DNA of 64,000 nt from Veronia nyctiphanis (GCF_004116385.1 NZ_PEIB01000002.1:62001-126000), one strand, 5' to 3'. Numbered from the stretch's first letter, positions 1-10,106 are shown. Program-made: numbers and translations. Notes: generated by a model not told the origin, from the sequence alone.

Positions 1-869
1 AGCGTAAACATCAGAAGGAACATCGAATGGGCTATGCTCCCAACCAAGCGCTTCACGTGTTGCAGCAATTTCGTCTTGGCCTAGCGGTGCACCATGACAA
101 TCGTGGCTGCCCGCTTTGTTTGGTGAACCAAAACCAATGATTGTCTTGGTACAGATAAGCGTTGGTCTGTTGTCTGCTTTTGCTGCCGCGATAGCTGCTT
201 CGATAGCCGCAGGATCGTGACCATCAACTGCTGGGATAACGTGCCAGCCGTAGGATTCAAAACGCTTAGGCGTGTCATCAGTGAACCAGCCTTCAACATC
301 ACCATCGATAGAGATGCCGTTGTCATCCCAGAAAGCGATAAGCTTGCCAAGACCAGCGTGCCCGCCAATGAACAGGCTTCGTGAGAGATGCCTTCCATCA
401 GACAGCCGTCACCCATGAACACATAAGTGTGGTGGTCTACAACATCGTGGCCATCACGGTTGAATTGAGCTGCCAGTGATTTTTCGGCAATCGCAAGGCC
501 AACAGCGTTAGTAATACCTTGACCAAGTGGCCCGGTAGTCGTTTCTACGCCCGGCGCATAGCCATATTCTGGGTGACCAGGCGTTTTAGAGTGCAGTTGA
601 CGGAAGTTTTTCAACTCCTCAATCGGTAACGCATAACCCGTGAGGTGCAGCAAAGAGTAGATGAGCATCGAGCCGTGGCCGTTCGACAAAACGAAACGGT
701 CGCGGTCAGCCCACTCAGGGTTTGAAGGGTTATGGTTCATGTGGTCACGCCACAGAACCTCTGCAATATCAGCCATACCCATTGGGGCACCCGGGTGACC
801 AGAGTTGGCCTGTTGTACTGCATCCAGCTTAGCGCACGGACTGCATTTGCAAGCGTTTTGCGTTTCCAT
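1..869 (-). CDS. tkt: Transketolase, N-terminal part (runs off the window; three apparent indels)
   Basis: Thiamine-diphosphate enzyme of the non-oxidative pentose phosphate pathway. The N-terminal pyrimidine half is visible, with the family stretches [18 protein letters not shown] and [13 protein letters not shown] and the GDG of the ThDP motif. The C-terminal two thirds lie beyond base 1. The frame breaks after SLAGTL near 365, where one missing G restores LGLGKLIAF and then DDNGIS. The first 15 codons read [15 protein letters not shown]. Removing one A from AAA near the start and adding one A before TGGATGCA restores the family form [18 protein letters not shown]. It lies downstream of talB on the same strand. 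Identity is certain; the indels are most likely read errors. Confidence 0.95.
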
Positions 870-919
870 TTATCTCACCTTGTACTACGAAATTGTTGTA
901 ATTTGATAATCAAATAAAA

Positions 920-939
920 GAGCGGCTATTTAGCCGCTC
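920..939 (-). terminator. Terminator-like hairpin between talB and tkt
   Basis: A perfect 9-bp inverted repeat, GAGCGGCTA/TAGCCGCTC, is followed on the minus strand by TTTTATTT. It sits in the 90-base gap after talB and before tkt. It could partly end talB transcripts and set a talB:tkt ratio. Confidence 0.6.
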
Positions 940-959
940 CTGAAAATTCGCTCTGCCAA

Positions 960-1910
960 CTACAGACGAGCTCGGATCATTTCTTCAAGTTTACCTTGGT
1001 CTACGGCAAAGTTGCGGATGCCTTCAGCGAGTTTCTCAACTGCCATCGCGTCCAGATTGTGATCCCACAGGAATTCAGAATGGGTCATCGCTTCAGGGCG
1101 TGCCTTAACATTCACGTCGGCAGACAGTTTCTGTTCGACGTCGCCTTCCGCTTCGCTAAGCTCTTGCAGAAGTTGCGGGCTGATGGTCAGTCGATCACAG
1201 CCAGCGAGTTCAATAATTTCACCTGTGTTACGGAAACTTGCACCCATGACAACCGTGTCATATCCGTACTGCTTATAGTACTGGTAGATTTTGGTAACAG
1301 AAAGAACACCCGGGTCTTCTTGTGGCTCAAAATCGCGATTTTCTTTCGCTTTGTACCAGTCCATGATGCGGCCAACAAATGGTGAAATCAAATAAACGCC
1401 TGCTTCAGCACATGCTCGCGCCTGAGCGAACGAGAAAAGCAGAGTCAAATTACAGTTAATGCCTTCTTTCTCAAGAATCTCGCCTGCACGTATACCTTCC
1501 CACGTCGACGCCAATTTGATCAAAATGCGATCGTTAGTGATACCAGCGTCGTTATACATGCGAATTAGCTTGCGAGCCTTTTCAACGCTACCTTCGGTGT
1601 CGTAAGACAGGCGAGCATCAACTTCTGTAGAAATACGACCGGGTATGACTTTAAGGATTTCTTTACCTATGTTGACTGCAAGGCGGTCTCCGGCATCAAT
1701 GACTTGTTGCTCAACATCGTTGCTGCTTGCTTTAGCGAAAGCGATGGCGTCATCAATAAGCGGCGCGTAATCAGCTATTTGAGCTGCTTTCAGAATCAGA
1801 GATGGGTTGGTTGTGGCATCCTGTGGCGTGTACTTGGCAATTGCGTCAATGTCACCAGTGTCGGCAACGACTGTGGTCAGCTTGCGAAGTTGTTCCAGTT
1901 TATTGCTCAT
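960..1910 (-). CDS. talB: Transaldolase B
   Basis: Transfers a dihydroxyacetone unit between sedoheptulose-7-phosphate and glyceraldehyde-3-phosphate in the cytoplasm. The 316 residues match the family length with no break. The active-site regions are visible: TVVADTGD near residue 15, [12 protein letters not shown] near 95, and [12 protein letters not shown] near 130 with the Schiff-base lysine, followed by [20 protein letters not shown]. It is the first gene of the talB-tkt pair. Three regularly spaced SorC-type sites lie 85 to 130 bases upstream, so control by the adjacent regulator is likely. Confidence 0.97.
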   Translation of the reverse strand: MSNKLEQLRKLTTVVADTGDIDAIAKYTPQDATTNPSLILKAAQIADYAPLIDDAIAFAKASSNDVEQQVIDAGDRLAVNIGKEILKVIPGRISTEVDARLSYDTEGSVEKARKLIRMYNDAGITNDRILIKLASTWEGIRAGEILEKEGINCNLTLLFSFAQARACAEAGVYLISPFVGRIMDWYKAKENRDFEPQEDPGVLSVTKIYQYYKQYGYDTVVMGASFRNTGEIIELAGCDRLTISPQLLQELSEAEGDVEQKLSADVNVKARPEAMTHSEFLWDHNLDAMAVEKLAEGIRNFAVDQGKLEEMIRARL

Positions 1911-1993
1911 CTCAAAACCTTTTGTTTGGGCTGCTTAATCTGTGGCTACTGAATGTAAGCCAGTTGTTCCCAGACCTGAACGTCAAATTACTT

Positions 1994-2041
1994 TGAGCAA
2001 ATATTCATCGCATGAACAAATGATACAGGCCTGAGCAAATG
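1994..2041 (-). promoter_or_regulatory. Three 19-bp-spaced direct repeats upstream of talB (candidate SorC-family operator)
   Basis: TGARCAAAT occurs at 1994, 2013 and 2032 in the same orientation, exactly 19 bases apart. The same motif with the same spacing lies upstream of the SorC-family gene itself. SorC/DeoR-type regulators of this family are tetramers that use repeated sites, so this is probably the talB-tkt control region. Confidence 0.65.
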
Positions 2042-2153
2042 AATGCGCTAATGGTTTATTTTTTACGTCATATTGTCAATGGAAAGTTGAATGAAATTAT
2101 GGAGTGATCCCACTAATATACCGGTTGTGAGCCTTTATCCTGAACAAGGCAAA

Positions 2154-3131
2154 TTACGCATCTTCAACCATGTTCAACAATGCCAGAGCACAGTTAGCAT
2201 TTGTTGCTAAAATATCGATCGCTCCTGTTCTCAATGCCCCGAGCATCGAAAGGGCTTTTCTACTCTCACTCGCGATAGCGATGACATTAGGAATGCTCTT
2301 CAAATCTGCCATCTGAAGGCCAACGACCCTGTCTTGTATCAGCGTGTCTGCTCGATTGCCGTTGAGCTTAAAAAAGTCAAATCCACCTATGTCACCTACA
2401 ATGCCATCATTCAACCTTGCCTCAACGAATTCTTGCGCACTAAAAAAGCCCATTTTGACCATATGGCTGTTTTCATTCATGTCGCCGATTCCTACCAAAG
2501 CAAACTCGGCTTTTCGCGCCTGACTCAATGTTTCGCTGATATTTTGATGAGTGATGAACATATCTCGCATTTCATGGCTATCGACATAGGCGGGCGCGTA
2601 CAGCGTCTCACTACTTCCACCAAATTTTTTGGCTAAACGGCGACAGATATGATCAGCGTTGATGGTATCGCCACTTCTATGTGTGCCGCCAATGGCACAT
2701 ACAAATCTGGCTTTTCGGTGTGAAACAACGCCGGGGTGATCAGCTACGCAGGCTACATTTTGGCCCTGTCCAACAGCGACAACCATGCCATCCTGTAAGT
2801 TTGTATCCAGATAGGAGGAAACTTGAGCTGCTACCTGATTCCTCTGCTCTTTTGCGTCGGGCTGATCCAATGCAATCAAGGCGCGCTTAAGATTAAACTT
2901 TGTCACCAGCCTTTGCTCAAGTTGCGCACTGTGCACAGGATGAAATTTCACGGTAATTTCAACAATGCCCTCTTCTCTGGCACGCCTTAAAAGTCGGCTT
3001 ACTTTAGCTCTGCTGACACCGAATTGTTTTGAGATCTCCTCCTGAGTTGCACCTTGTTGGTAATAAAGAACAGCGACCTGGGTGAGTAAATCTGTGTCGT
3101 CCAGCAGGCTCTCAAAACTGTTGGTATTCAT
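2154..3131 (-). CDS. SorC/DeoR-type sugar-binding transcriptional regulator
   Basis: A 325-residue regulator. An N-terminal helix-turn-helix spans about residues 15-60 (YYQQGATQEEISKQFGVSRA, then KVSRLLRRAREEGIVEI). The rest is a sugar-phosphate-binding domain related to NagB/RpiA folds, with the usual GGTHRSGDTINAD and GIVGDIGGFDFF segments. It is transcribed in the same direction as talB-tkt, just upstream of them. It probably responds to a pentose- or sedoheptulose-phosphate; the ligand is not determinable here. Repeats matching those at talB lie 55 to 83 bases upstream of its start, which suggests autoregulation. Confidence 0.88.
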   Translation of the reverse strand: MNTNSFESLLDDTDLLTQVAVLYYQQGATQEEISKQFGVSRAKVSRLLRRAREEGIVEITVKFHPVHSAQLEQRLVTKFNLKRALIALDQPDAKEQRNQVAAQVSSYLDTNLQDGMVVAVGQGQNVACVADHPGVVSHRKARFVCAIGGTHRSGDTINADHICRRLAKKFGGSSETLYAPAYVDSHEMRDMFITHQNISETLSQARKAEFALVGIGDMNENSHMVKMGFFSAQEFVEARLNDGIVGDIGGFDFFKLNGNRADTLIQDRVVGLQMADLKSIPNVIAIASESRKALSMLGALRTGAIDILATNANCALALLNMVEDA

Positions 3132-3185
3132 ATGAAGGATGCTCTTGAGAAAAATATCATCAGATTTTAGCGCTGGGCGTTGAGA

Positions 3186-3214
3186 TGAACAAATGTATTT
3201 TGTGTGAGCAAACG
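3186..3214 (-). promoter_or_regulatory. Two 19-bp-spaced repeats upstream of the SorC-family gene
   Basis: TGAACAAATG at 3186 and TGAGCAAACG at 3205 have the orientation and 19-base period of the talB array. The second forms a near-palindrome, TGAGC-AAAC-GTTCA. Probable autoregulatory operator. Confidence 0.6.
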
Positions 3215-3412
3215 TTCAGTTCGAGAAGATTAATTAAATGTTTAATGTTTTTTTGTGAGATGTTTGTTTGAAAATCTATACATCTGTATCTAAATTAAAC
3301 ACATAAATACAAAAAGTTATTGTTGGTTTGGCTAATGGCTTGTTGCAAGGGTTTCTCGAGAGAAAAGAGTCATCTATCAATAAAGTCAGTGTGTTAACAG
3401 GTGTAAATAAGC

Positions 3413-5950
3413 GTGCTGAAATACTTTTCCGCTAAAGCATCCTCTATCTCTTCAGTGTTTGCTCTGACAATGCTGCTAATTTTGTTAGGCACGGGTTTGA
3501 CTTACTTTCCTCCTGTAGAGGTTTTCGATTCAAAGACATCTAAAGCTGAGGTGGAGCTTGGTTACCACGCAGATTTGAGAGCTTTAGGGAAAGTTGTTTT
3601 CACAGAGTTCGAATATGAGCCTTTTGTTGATCTGCAGTCTGTCACTCTCCCAGAGTACGAAAAAAACTTATTTGTCAGCTTGTCTTTAAAGAATGAAGAA
3701 AGAACCCCTCTCAGTTTGACCGTTTCATCCCCTCTGCCAAATCAGTTTTTTGAAAGAATTTACCTTGTCAATAATGACGGAGAAACGGGTTACAAAATCC
3801 TCTCTGGAACGTCGAAATGGCGTATTTCGGAATATGAAAAAGCTGAGAAATCACGTAGCTTTGAAATAGAACTTAACAGCGGCGAACAGCGTGAAATTAT
3901 TACGTTGATGCACTCTGATACTGGCTTTATCAGTCCACCTTTAGTCAGAGAGTCAAAGGCACATCTGTTTATTGAACTAATACGCACATTACTCATAAGT
4001 TTAGCTGTGGTGATATTTTTCCTCACCGCTGTCCAAAAAGGCTTAGTTCTTTTGTGGGCGAGTAAGAGCCATCGATTAAGTTATTTACTCGTCAGTGGTG
4101 GCATTATTGTGGTGTTGGTAGCCGCCTTCGTTCGAGGTGACTTGACTTTCGGCTTGAGTACTCCTGCCGAATTGAGCAGAACTAGCGCTGTTGTACTCAT
4201 GATCTTATCGTTATTCGTTTGTAAAGCAACGACGCGATTAAGTAGAGATGACTTAACTGAGTTACAGAAGCTGACCAAGTATATACACGTTAGTGTGATG
4301 TTAACGCTTTCCGTGATGGCTGCTTTTATACCTGAATACATTAGCTCGACAGTGATCCATTTCTTCACGCTCCTTACATTAGCATTTACGGTTGTTTTCC
4401 CCATTATCTCGGCTAATAGGCTTTGTACCTATCGTATTTTACTCTCGATCACTGGTATCCCTGTCTGTGTCGGCTTAGTACTGAGCTTGTTAACCTACTC
4501 TGGCTCAGTGCCCTACCATTTTCTTGGGGAAGTCGCTTTGGTCTCAGGTGTTATTGTTGCACTGGTTACTCTCGGTTTCGTAATGGTACTGAGCAGTCGT
4601 TCTGAACAAAGTAGGCTTTTACGGAAACTCTCTCACGATAATGTCAGCAGTTTACCTAACCTGAATGTACTCAATCATGTCATTACACAACTGATAGAAG
4701 AAGACAGGAAGTTTACCTTCTTTACCTTTGTCATCAATGGTTATTCAAGCGTCGGTCCTTACATTACGCATGAAGAGAAAAAGCGATATTTGAGAGAAAT
4801 ATCTAAACGGCTGAATATGTTTCTCACCGACAGCAATGGATTAGTTATTGAACTCGATAATAAAACGCTACCGCAGCGTTTGGGATACATTAGTGATGGA
4901 AAAATTGGATTTATTTTGGCGGATAGGGATGTCGAAGAGTCATTGATCGTCGCAAAAAGAATCCACTCTCTCATGACAAACTTCCTTCACCTCGACAACA
5001 TTGCAGTTAATCTTAGCGGCAAGATTGGCATAAGCGTTTATCCGCGGGATGGTCAGGACAGTGAACAGTTAATTAATAAATCTATTCAAGCGCTGAATCA
5101 GACACAAAATAAAAACGTATCTGTCGCAGTGTATGATCATGAAAAATCGAGAAATCTAACCCTCAAAATGTCTCTGGTTTCTGAACTGAAAAAAGCGATT
5201 GAGCAGAATGAATTGGAAATCTACCATCAGCCGCAGATAAACCTGAAAACGGGTTCAATCTATGGTTCTGAAGTATTGCTAAGGTGGCACCACAAAGAGA
5301 GAGGTTTCATTTCTCCAGAGCTCATTGTTAGCCTTGCTGAGGAGATTGGTCTTATGCCAATGCTGACAAAGTGGATTATTACACGCGCATTTGAACATCA
5401 ATTGGTCATGCAGAAAGCGTCTATCAACCGCCGCATCTCGATTAATGTCACGGCCTCTGATGTCATGCAATCTGATTTCGTTTCCATGTTGCTAGCGCTT
5501 GCAGATAAATATCAAACCCAGCTGACGTTAGTAACATTGGAACTGACTGAGTCGACGTTTGTTCGAGATTTCGAAAGCTTCATTCGGACCATGGACAAGT
5601 TAAGTAAGCATGGCGTCGAAGTATCGATTGATGATTATGGAACTGGTTACTCCTCCCTCAACTATCTTTCAAGATTCTCCTTCACTGAACTTAAAATCGA
5701 CAGGAGCTTCATTGACGGTATGCCGCATAGCCACAGAAATCAAACTATCGTACGAACCACAGTTGAACTCGCAAAAGCTCTGGGTCTGGCAACCGTAGCC
5801 GAAGGCGTGGAAGATAAAGAAACAGAAACTATGCTGGTTTCTTTTGGGGTGGATGTCGGTCAGGGGTACTATTACGCAAAACCGATGTCTTTCAGTCAAT
5901 ATCAATTGTATTTAAAAAGAAAGGTTCCTCAGGTAGAGCGTCTTAATTAA
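3413..5950 (+). CDS. 7TM membrane protein with degenerate GGDEF and intact EAL domain
   Basis: An 845-residue probable c-di-GMP phosphodiesterase with a GTG start. A membrane segment (about 13-31) and an extracytoplasmic domain (32-187) precede about seven membrane helices (188-392), recalling 7TMR-DISM receptors. The GGDEF domain (about 400-570) lacks its signature: RLGYISDGKIGFIL stands where GGDEF should be, so cyclase activity is unlikely. The EAL domain (590-835) keeps the catalytic set: EVLLRW, INVTASD, LELTES, SIDDYGTGYSSL, LKIDRSF, VAEGVED and GQGYYYAKP. It may use the dead GGDEF as a GTP sensor. It stands alone, convergent with anmK. Confidence 0.88.
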   Translation: MLKYFSAKASSISSVFALTMLLILLGTGLTYFPPVEVFDSKTSKAEVELGYHADLRALGKVVFTEFEYEPFVDLQSVTLPEYEKNLFVSLSLKNEERTPLSLTVSSPLPNQFFERIYLVNNDGETGYKILSGTSKWRISEYEKAEKSRSFEIELNSGEQREIITLMHSDTGFISPPLVRESKAHLFIELIRTLLISLAVVIFFLTAVQKGLVLLWASKSHRLSYLLVSGGIIVVLVAAFVRGDLTFGLSTPAELSRTSAVVLMILSLFVCKATTRLSRDDLTELQKLTKYIHVSVMLTLSVMAAFIPEYISSTVIHFFTLLTLAFTVVFPIISANRLCTYRILLSITGIPVCVGLVLSLLTYSGSVPYHFLGEVALVSGVIVALVTLGFVMVLSSRSEQSRLLRKLSHDNVSSLPNLNVLNHVITQLIEEDRKFTFFTFVINGYSSVGPYITHEEKKRYLREISKRLNMFLTDSNGLVIELDNKTLPQRLGYISDGKIGFILADRDVEESLIVAKRIHSLMTNFLHLDNIAVNLSGKIGISVYPRDGQDSEQLINKSIQALNQTQNKNVSVAVYDHEKSRNLTLKMSLVSELKKAIEQNELEIYHQPQINLKTGSIYGSEVLLRWHHKERGFISPELIVSLAEEIGLMPMLTKWIITRAFEHQLVMQKASINRRISINVTASDVMQSDFVSMLLALADKYQTQLTLVTLELTESTFVRDFESFIRTMDKLSKHGVEVSIDDYGTGYSSLNYLSRFSFTELKIDRSFIDGMPHSHRNQTIVRTTVELAKALGLATVAEGVEDKETETMLVSFGVDVGQGYYYAKPMSFSQYQLYLKRKVPQVERLN

Positions 5951-6005
5951 CTCTCTTACACTCGATTTTGGTTCTCTTTGATGGCCCAATCCAAGCCAGT
6001 TTGAC

Positions 6006-7108
6006 CTAAGGGTTATATATTGCGCCAAGAACACAATGCTTCGATGCACCTGTGACAGAAGGGCAGTTGGCCGAAACACCCTTCAGTGTGCACTCTGCAA
6101 GCCATGCAAAGGCCATAGCTTCAAGATAATCAGCATCAATGTTCTTATCGTCTGTCAGCCCTACGTTAAATGATGGCAATGCTTTTTTTATTGTCATGAA
6201 AAGTGCGGTATTTCTTGCTCCACCACCACAAAGGTAAACGTCACCGCTTGGGTACTTCTTCAAGGTCTCAGCAATTGAGAGGGCAGTGAGAGATAGTAGC
6301 GTTGCTTGCACATCCTCAGGGCTGTGATTTTTACTGAGGGAATTAAGTTGATTGTTCAGCCACGCACTGTTGAATAGCTCGCGTCCGGTCGATTTGGGTG
6401 GCGGGCGTTCAAAAAAAGGCTCTGCGAGAAGAGATTCTAGAAGGTCAGGGATGACTGTCCCGCGTGCGGCAAAACGTCCATTCCTGTCAAAAGGCTCTCC
6501 CAGATATCTATTCGCCCAGTAGTTGAGAAGAACGTTACCAGGGCCGATGTCGAAACCAGTAACAGGCTGGTCTGGGTCAAGAATCGTCACATTCGACATA
6601 CCACCAATGTTTACGACATAGACGTTCTTTTTAGCGTCAGAAAATATTTCATGATGAAAGGCGGGAACCAGCGGTGCGCCTTGACCTCCATGCGCCATGT
6701 CTTTCCGGCGAAAATCAGCGACCGTTGTGATACCCGTTTTTGCGCAATGATGTTGGGATCGCCGAGTTGCATCGTAAATGGATATTTGCTGTCAGGTTGG
6801 TGAAATACCGTTTGGCCATGGCAACCAATCGCTCGAATATCTGATTGCTCAATAGAGAGGGCTTCAATTGCACAGATAATGGCTTCCGAAAACAGGCTTC
6901 CGAGTTTGTGGTCTAATTCGCCAAACTCAATAGGGGTCGCCGGAGAGTTTTGAGACAGTGATACAACAACATGCTTTAAGTCATCCGGAAAAGGGTGAAA
7001 GTAGCTCCCTATCAGATGGATCTCTTGTTGTGCGATCTTGACGGCTGCAACATCAATACCGTCTAAGCTGGTGCCTGACATCACACCTAAATATATCGAC
7101 AAGTTCAT
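6006..7108 (-). CDS. anmK: Anhydro-N-acetylmuramic acid kinase (one apparent indel)
   Basis: Phosphorylates and opens 1,6-anhydro-MurNAc during cell-wall recycling. The N-terminus LGVMSGTSLDGIDVAAVKI and the later GCHGQTVFHQP, NIGGMSN, GFDIGPGN and YLCGGGARN motifs are typical of the family. The frame breaks at 6737-6741. A run of five A (coding strand) should be six, which restores AQKTGITTVADFRRKDMAHG. With the base added the protein is 367 residues, close to the 369 of E. coli AnmK. It is divergent from nagZ, which acts in the same pathway. Confidence 0.93.
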
Positions 7109-7232
7109 CTCCTACAGACTCAATTCACCTTTTATCAATTCTATATGAAGAATAAAGATGAAAACCTGATCAGAGCGCTATTGTCTGTTTTCGTTAAAAA
7201 GTACTATGCAAAAAAATATATAGGAAGATGAA

Positions 7233-8218
7233 ATGGGGCCACTTTGGATTGACCTTGAAAGTTATGAACTTGATGCTGAGGAACGGGACTTACTGGAGCA
7301 TCCCTCGACCGGTGGTGTCATCCTTTTTTCGCGAAATTATCACGACAGCGATCAGTTACAGGCGTTGACTGCATCGATTCGTAAACATGCGAAAAGAGAT
7401 CTTGTCATTGGCGTTGATCAGGAAGGGGGCCGTGTTCAACGCTTTAGGCACCAGTTTACGCGTATGCCGCCAGCACAATGTTATGGCACTCAAAAAGATG
7501 GCGTTTCTCTGGCTCAAGATGCTGCTTGGTTGCTCGCTTCAGACTGATAGCCCATGATGTTGATTTAACCTTTGCCCCTGTATTGGACTGCGGATATCGA
7601 AGCCGAGCCATAGGTGATAGGGCTTTCTCTGACGATCACGATAAAGTCGTTACACTTGCTTCTGCTTTTGTGCGAGGGATGCGTGAAGCCGGAATGGCGA
7701 CAACGGGTAAACACTTTCCTGGCCACGGGAACGTTATTGAAGACTCACACTTGGAAAGCCCTATTGATGACAGGGATGATATTTTTGAGACTGATATGTC
7801 TATATTTAAAAAGATGATAAACAGTGACTTACTGGACGCCATGATGCCTGCCCATGTCATTTATCCTCAATATGATACTGAGCCTGCAAGTGGGTCGGGT
7901 TACTGGTTGAAAAAAGTACTTCGTGAGCAACTGAAGTTTCGTGGCCTTGTGTTCTCTGACGATCTCAGTATGGAAGGAGCTGTTGTCATGGGGAGCCCAA
8001 CAGAGAGAGCCCAACAGGCGCTTCAAGCAGGGTGTGATTTGCTTTTGATGTGCAATAACCGCGCTTCAACAATTGAGGTAATTGATAACTTGACCATCTC
8101 AGAAGTACCCGGTGCATGTCGACTCACCAAAAAAAGCCACGTTGCGCTGTCAGACTTAAAGCGTACGGAGAGGTGGAAAAAGACCCGTGCTTCAATTGAC
8201 AGGTTAAATGACAGATAA
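7233..8218 (+). CDS. nagZ: Beta-N-acetylhexosaminidase NagZ (one apparent indel)
   Basis: Cytoplasmic family-3 glycosidase that removes GlcNAc from anhydromuropeptides. The start [20 protein letters not shown] follows AGGAAG. Catalytic features are KHFPGHGN with its histidine and FSDDLSMEG with the nucleophilic aspartate. The frame ends prematurely near 7545. One extra A in GCTTCAGACTGATAGCC (giving [17 protein letters not shown]) rejoins the halves to 328 residues, near the 341 of E. coli. The pairing with divergent anmK supports the call. Confidence 0.93.
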
Positions 8219-8228
8219 GTTTTTGCAA

Positions 8229-8254
8229 GGTGGTGGCAAATTGCCACCACCTTT
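8229..8254. terminator. Hairpin between nagZ and the 59-aa gene
   Basis: GGTGGTGGC, a five-base loop and GCCACCACC are followed by TTT. It lies 10 bases after the nagZ stop, between convergent genes, so it may act in both directions. Confidence 0.6.
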
Positions 8255-8300
8255 GAAGGCACAAGCATCCGACTTTCGTCTCTGCTTGTTTTAAGACGAA

Positions 8301-8480
8301 TTAAATATCAAAATCCTCATCAAAAGCAGAGCGCTTATCTCTGTTTTGCCTGCGACGAGATTTCTTCTCGTGACGTTTGTTATCCTCACCAAAACTTTCG
8401 TCAAACTCATTTAACTTGTGGCTAAACTTTTGTTTTCCGTTTGAATTTCCGTCTTTGAGCCACTTATCCCACTTGGCCAT
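8301..8480 (-). CDS. Small charged hypothetical protein (59 aa)
   Basis: An ATG at 8480 opens 59 codons beginning MAKWDKWLKDGNSNGKQKFS and ending SAFDEDFDI. The middle is strongly basic (RHEKKSRRRQNRDKR) and the tail acidic, suggesting a nucleic-acid- or ribosome-associated small protein; no function is assigned. It converges with nagZ across a shared hairpin. Its coherent composition and the position of the hairpin just past its stop support a real gene. Confidence 0.6.
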   Translation of the reverse strand: MAKWDKWLKDGNSNGKQKFSHKLNEFDESFGEDNKRHEKKSRRRQNRDKRSAFDEDFDI

Positions 8481-8966
8481 AATTCTATTTCAACCCAAAA
8501 TCTGTTATCTGGTAATACAATCTACACAAGATGTATCTTTAAAGTTCACATTGGCATGGTACCCAATCAGAATCTTACAATATACATAATATGTTTCTAC
8601 TTCATGAATGTATCGCTTGGAGCGCTAACTTAATGTCTCATCTTTAAGAGCTTAACTTCTAGAGTATTTTATTTCATTTGTTTAAATGCTCAAAATAATA
8701 AATTTATTTTGTCAATAAAATGTAATGTGTCTGCTCTTATGATATGCATCTGAATTGGCATGATGAGAAAGAGCAAGGTGCTGTGAGTACCTGAGATAAA
8801 AGGCTCTATTATGACGAGCTCGTTTGGTGATATTGCTCCATGAAATTATTATTGAAAAAAGTATATAAATAGATATAAATTTCAATGGCTAGCGCATATA
8901 GTTCATGTGCTTGATTTAGTTAAATAGTCTTAACATAGTAAAGATGTTTGATTGAGGAGTAATGAG
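8481..8966. other. Intergenic, AT-rich, no gene seen
   Basis: Between the 59-aa gene and the maoP-like gene. It should hold both divergent promoters. The sequence is mostly AT-rich and I see no long repeat, coding stretch or hairpin of note. Confidence 0.5.
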
Positions 8967-9302
8967 ATGTTTAGTGGTCAAAAGTTTTTTGATGACAGGC
9001 ATTTTCCCAAAGGTTTCACACGCTCTGGATGTTTTACTATAAAGGAAGCGCAGCTATTAGAATCCTGCGGTAGGACAATGAAAGCTTTATTTGAAGGGGT
9101 GCAAGAGCCTGCTAATGAGGATGAACAAAAATTCATTGACGAAGTAAATGGAAGGCGAGCAGCAGAGTCTGATTATGGAAAGTGCTGGTTAAAATACCTG
9201 AAAGAAATTAATCACAAACATGTTCGGTATAATCTCTGTTCTACATCTAGGCGAAATAGCGAAGACCACCATGAGTCTGATTCATTAGAGATCGACGAAT
9301 AA
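8967..9302 (+). CDS. MaoP-like (DUF413 / YifE family) protein
   Basis: 111 residues from the ATG at 8967, which is preceded by GAGGAG at the right distance; the upstream in-frame TTG is less likely. The N-terminus FFDDRHFPKGFTRSGCFTIK followed by EAQLLE matches the YifE/MaoP pattern ([20 protein letters not shown] in E. coli). MaoP organises the Ori macrodomain with a site called maoS in enterobacteria. Whether this copy does the same is unknown. The C-terminus ends in an acidic, serine-rich tail. Confidence 0.82.
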   Translation: MFSGQKFFDDRHFPKGFTRSGCFTIKEAQLLESCGRTMKALFEGVQEPANEDEQKFIDEVNGRRAAESDYGKCWLKYLKEINHKHVRYNLCSTSRRNSEDHHESDSLEIDE

Positions 9303-9312
9303 GAATATGTAA

Positions 9313-9342
9313 TTAAGAGCTCAAAATAGTTTGAGCTCTTAA
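9313..9342. terminator. Bidirectional terminator
   Basis: A 13-bp perfect stem TTAAGAGCTCAAA/TTTGAGCTCTTAA with a four-base loop lies between convergent maoP-like and deoD genes. Confidence 0.8.
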
Positions 9343-9354
9343 TAATAAATTAAC

Positions 9355-10065
9355 TTACAAGTTAATTGCTGTTTCGAGTGCGACTTTCATCATTCCATGG
9401 AATGAAGTTTGACGATCTTCAGCCGATAGCGCCTCGCCTCGGGTAATATGGTCTGAAACAGTCAAAATACCCAGTGCGTTCGCGCCGAGCTCAGAAGCAA
9501 CCCCGTAAAGGCCCGCAACTTCCATATCGACACCAAGAATCCCCATTTTGTCCATGACAGAGAAAATATCGGCCTCTGGCGTGTAGAAAAGGTCGGTTGT
9601 AAATACGTTGCCGACTTTAACTGGCACGTTTTGTGCGCGAGCTTGATTTACTGCTGTCTCTAAAAGGTGAAAATCGGCGATAGCAGCGAAGTCGTGGCCT
9701 TTAATTCGCAGACGATTGACCTTGGAGTCTGTACATGCCCCCATTGCAACAACAACATCCATGAGGTTGACGTTTTCGTTAACTGCTCCACAACTGCCAA
9801 TACGAATAACGTTTTTGACGCCATATTCTTTGATCAATTCATGAACGTAGATTGAACAAGACGGTATACCCATTCCATGGCCCATTACCGAGAGGCGTTG
9901 ACCTTTGTACGTTCCGGTATAACCAAACATATTTCGTACATCACAGACTTGCTCTGCATCTTCAAGATATGTATCCGCAATAAGCTTTGCGCGCAGCGGG
10001 TCACCTGGCATCAGGATAGTTTCAGCAAATGCACCAGGTTGTGCGTTAATGTGTGGGGTTGTCAT
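9355..10065 (-). CDS. deoD: Purine nucleoside phosphorylase, DeoD type
   Basis: Phosphorolysis of purine (deoxy)nucleosides to base and (deoxy)ribose-1-phosphate. The 236 residues match the hexameric bacterial family. Visible motifs are [53 protein letters not shown] and [10 protein letters not shown] with the catalytic aspartate. It stands alone here rather than in a deoCABD operon, so it may be the second DeoD that vibrios carry. A 10-bp inverted repeat lies 42 bases upstream. Confidence 0.95.
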   Translation of the reverse strand: MTTPHINAQPGAFAETILMPGDPLRAKLIADTYLEDAEQVCDVRNMFGYTGTYKGQRLSVMGHGMGIPSCSIYVHELIKEYGVKNVIRIGSCGAVNENVNLMDVVVAMGACTDSKVNRLRIKGHDFAAIADFHLLETAVNQARAQNVPVKVGNVFTTDLFYTPEADIFSVMDKMGILGVDMEVAGLYGVASELGANALGILTVSDHITRGEALSAEDRQTSFHGMMKVALETAINL

Positions 10066-10106
10066 AGTTGACTCCGACTTGGTTATCGTTCAGAAAGGCG
10101 TTTTAC

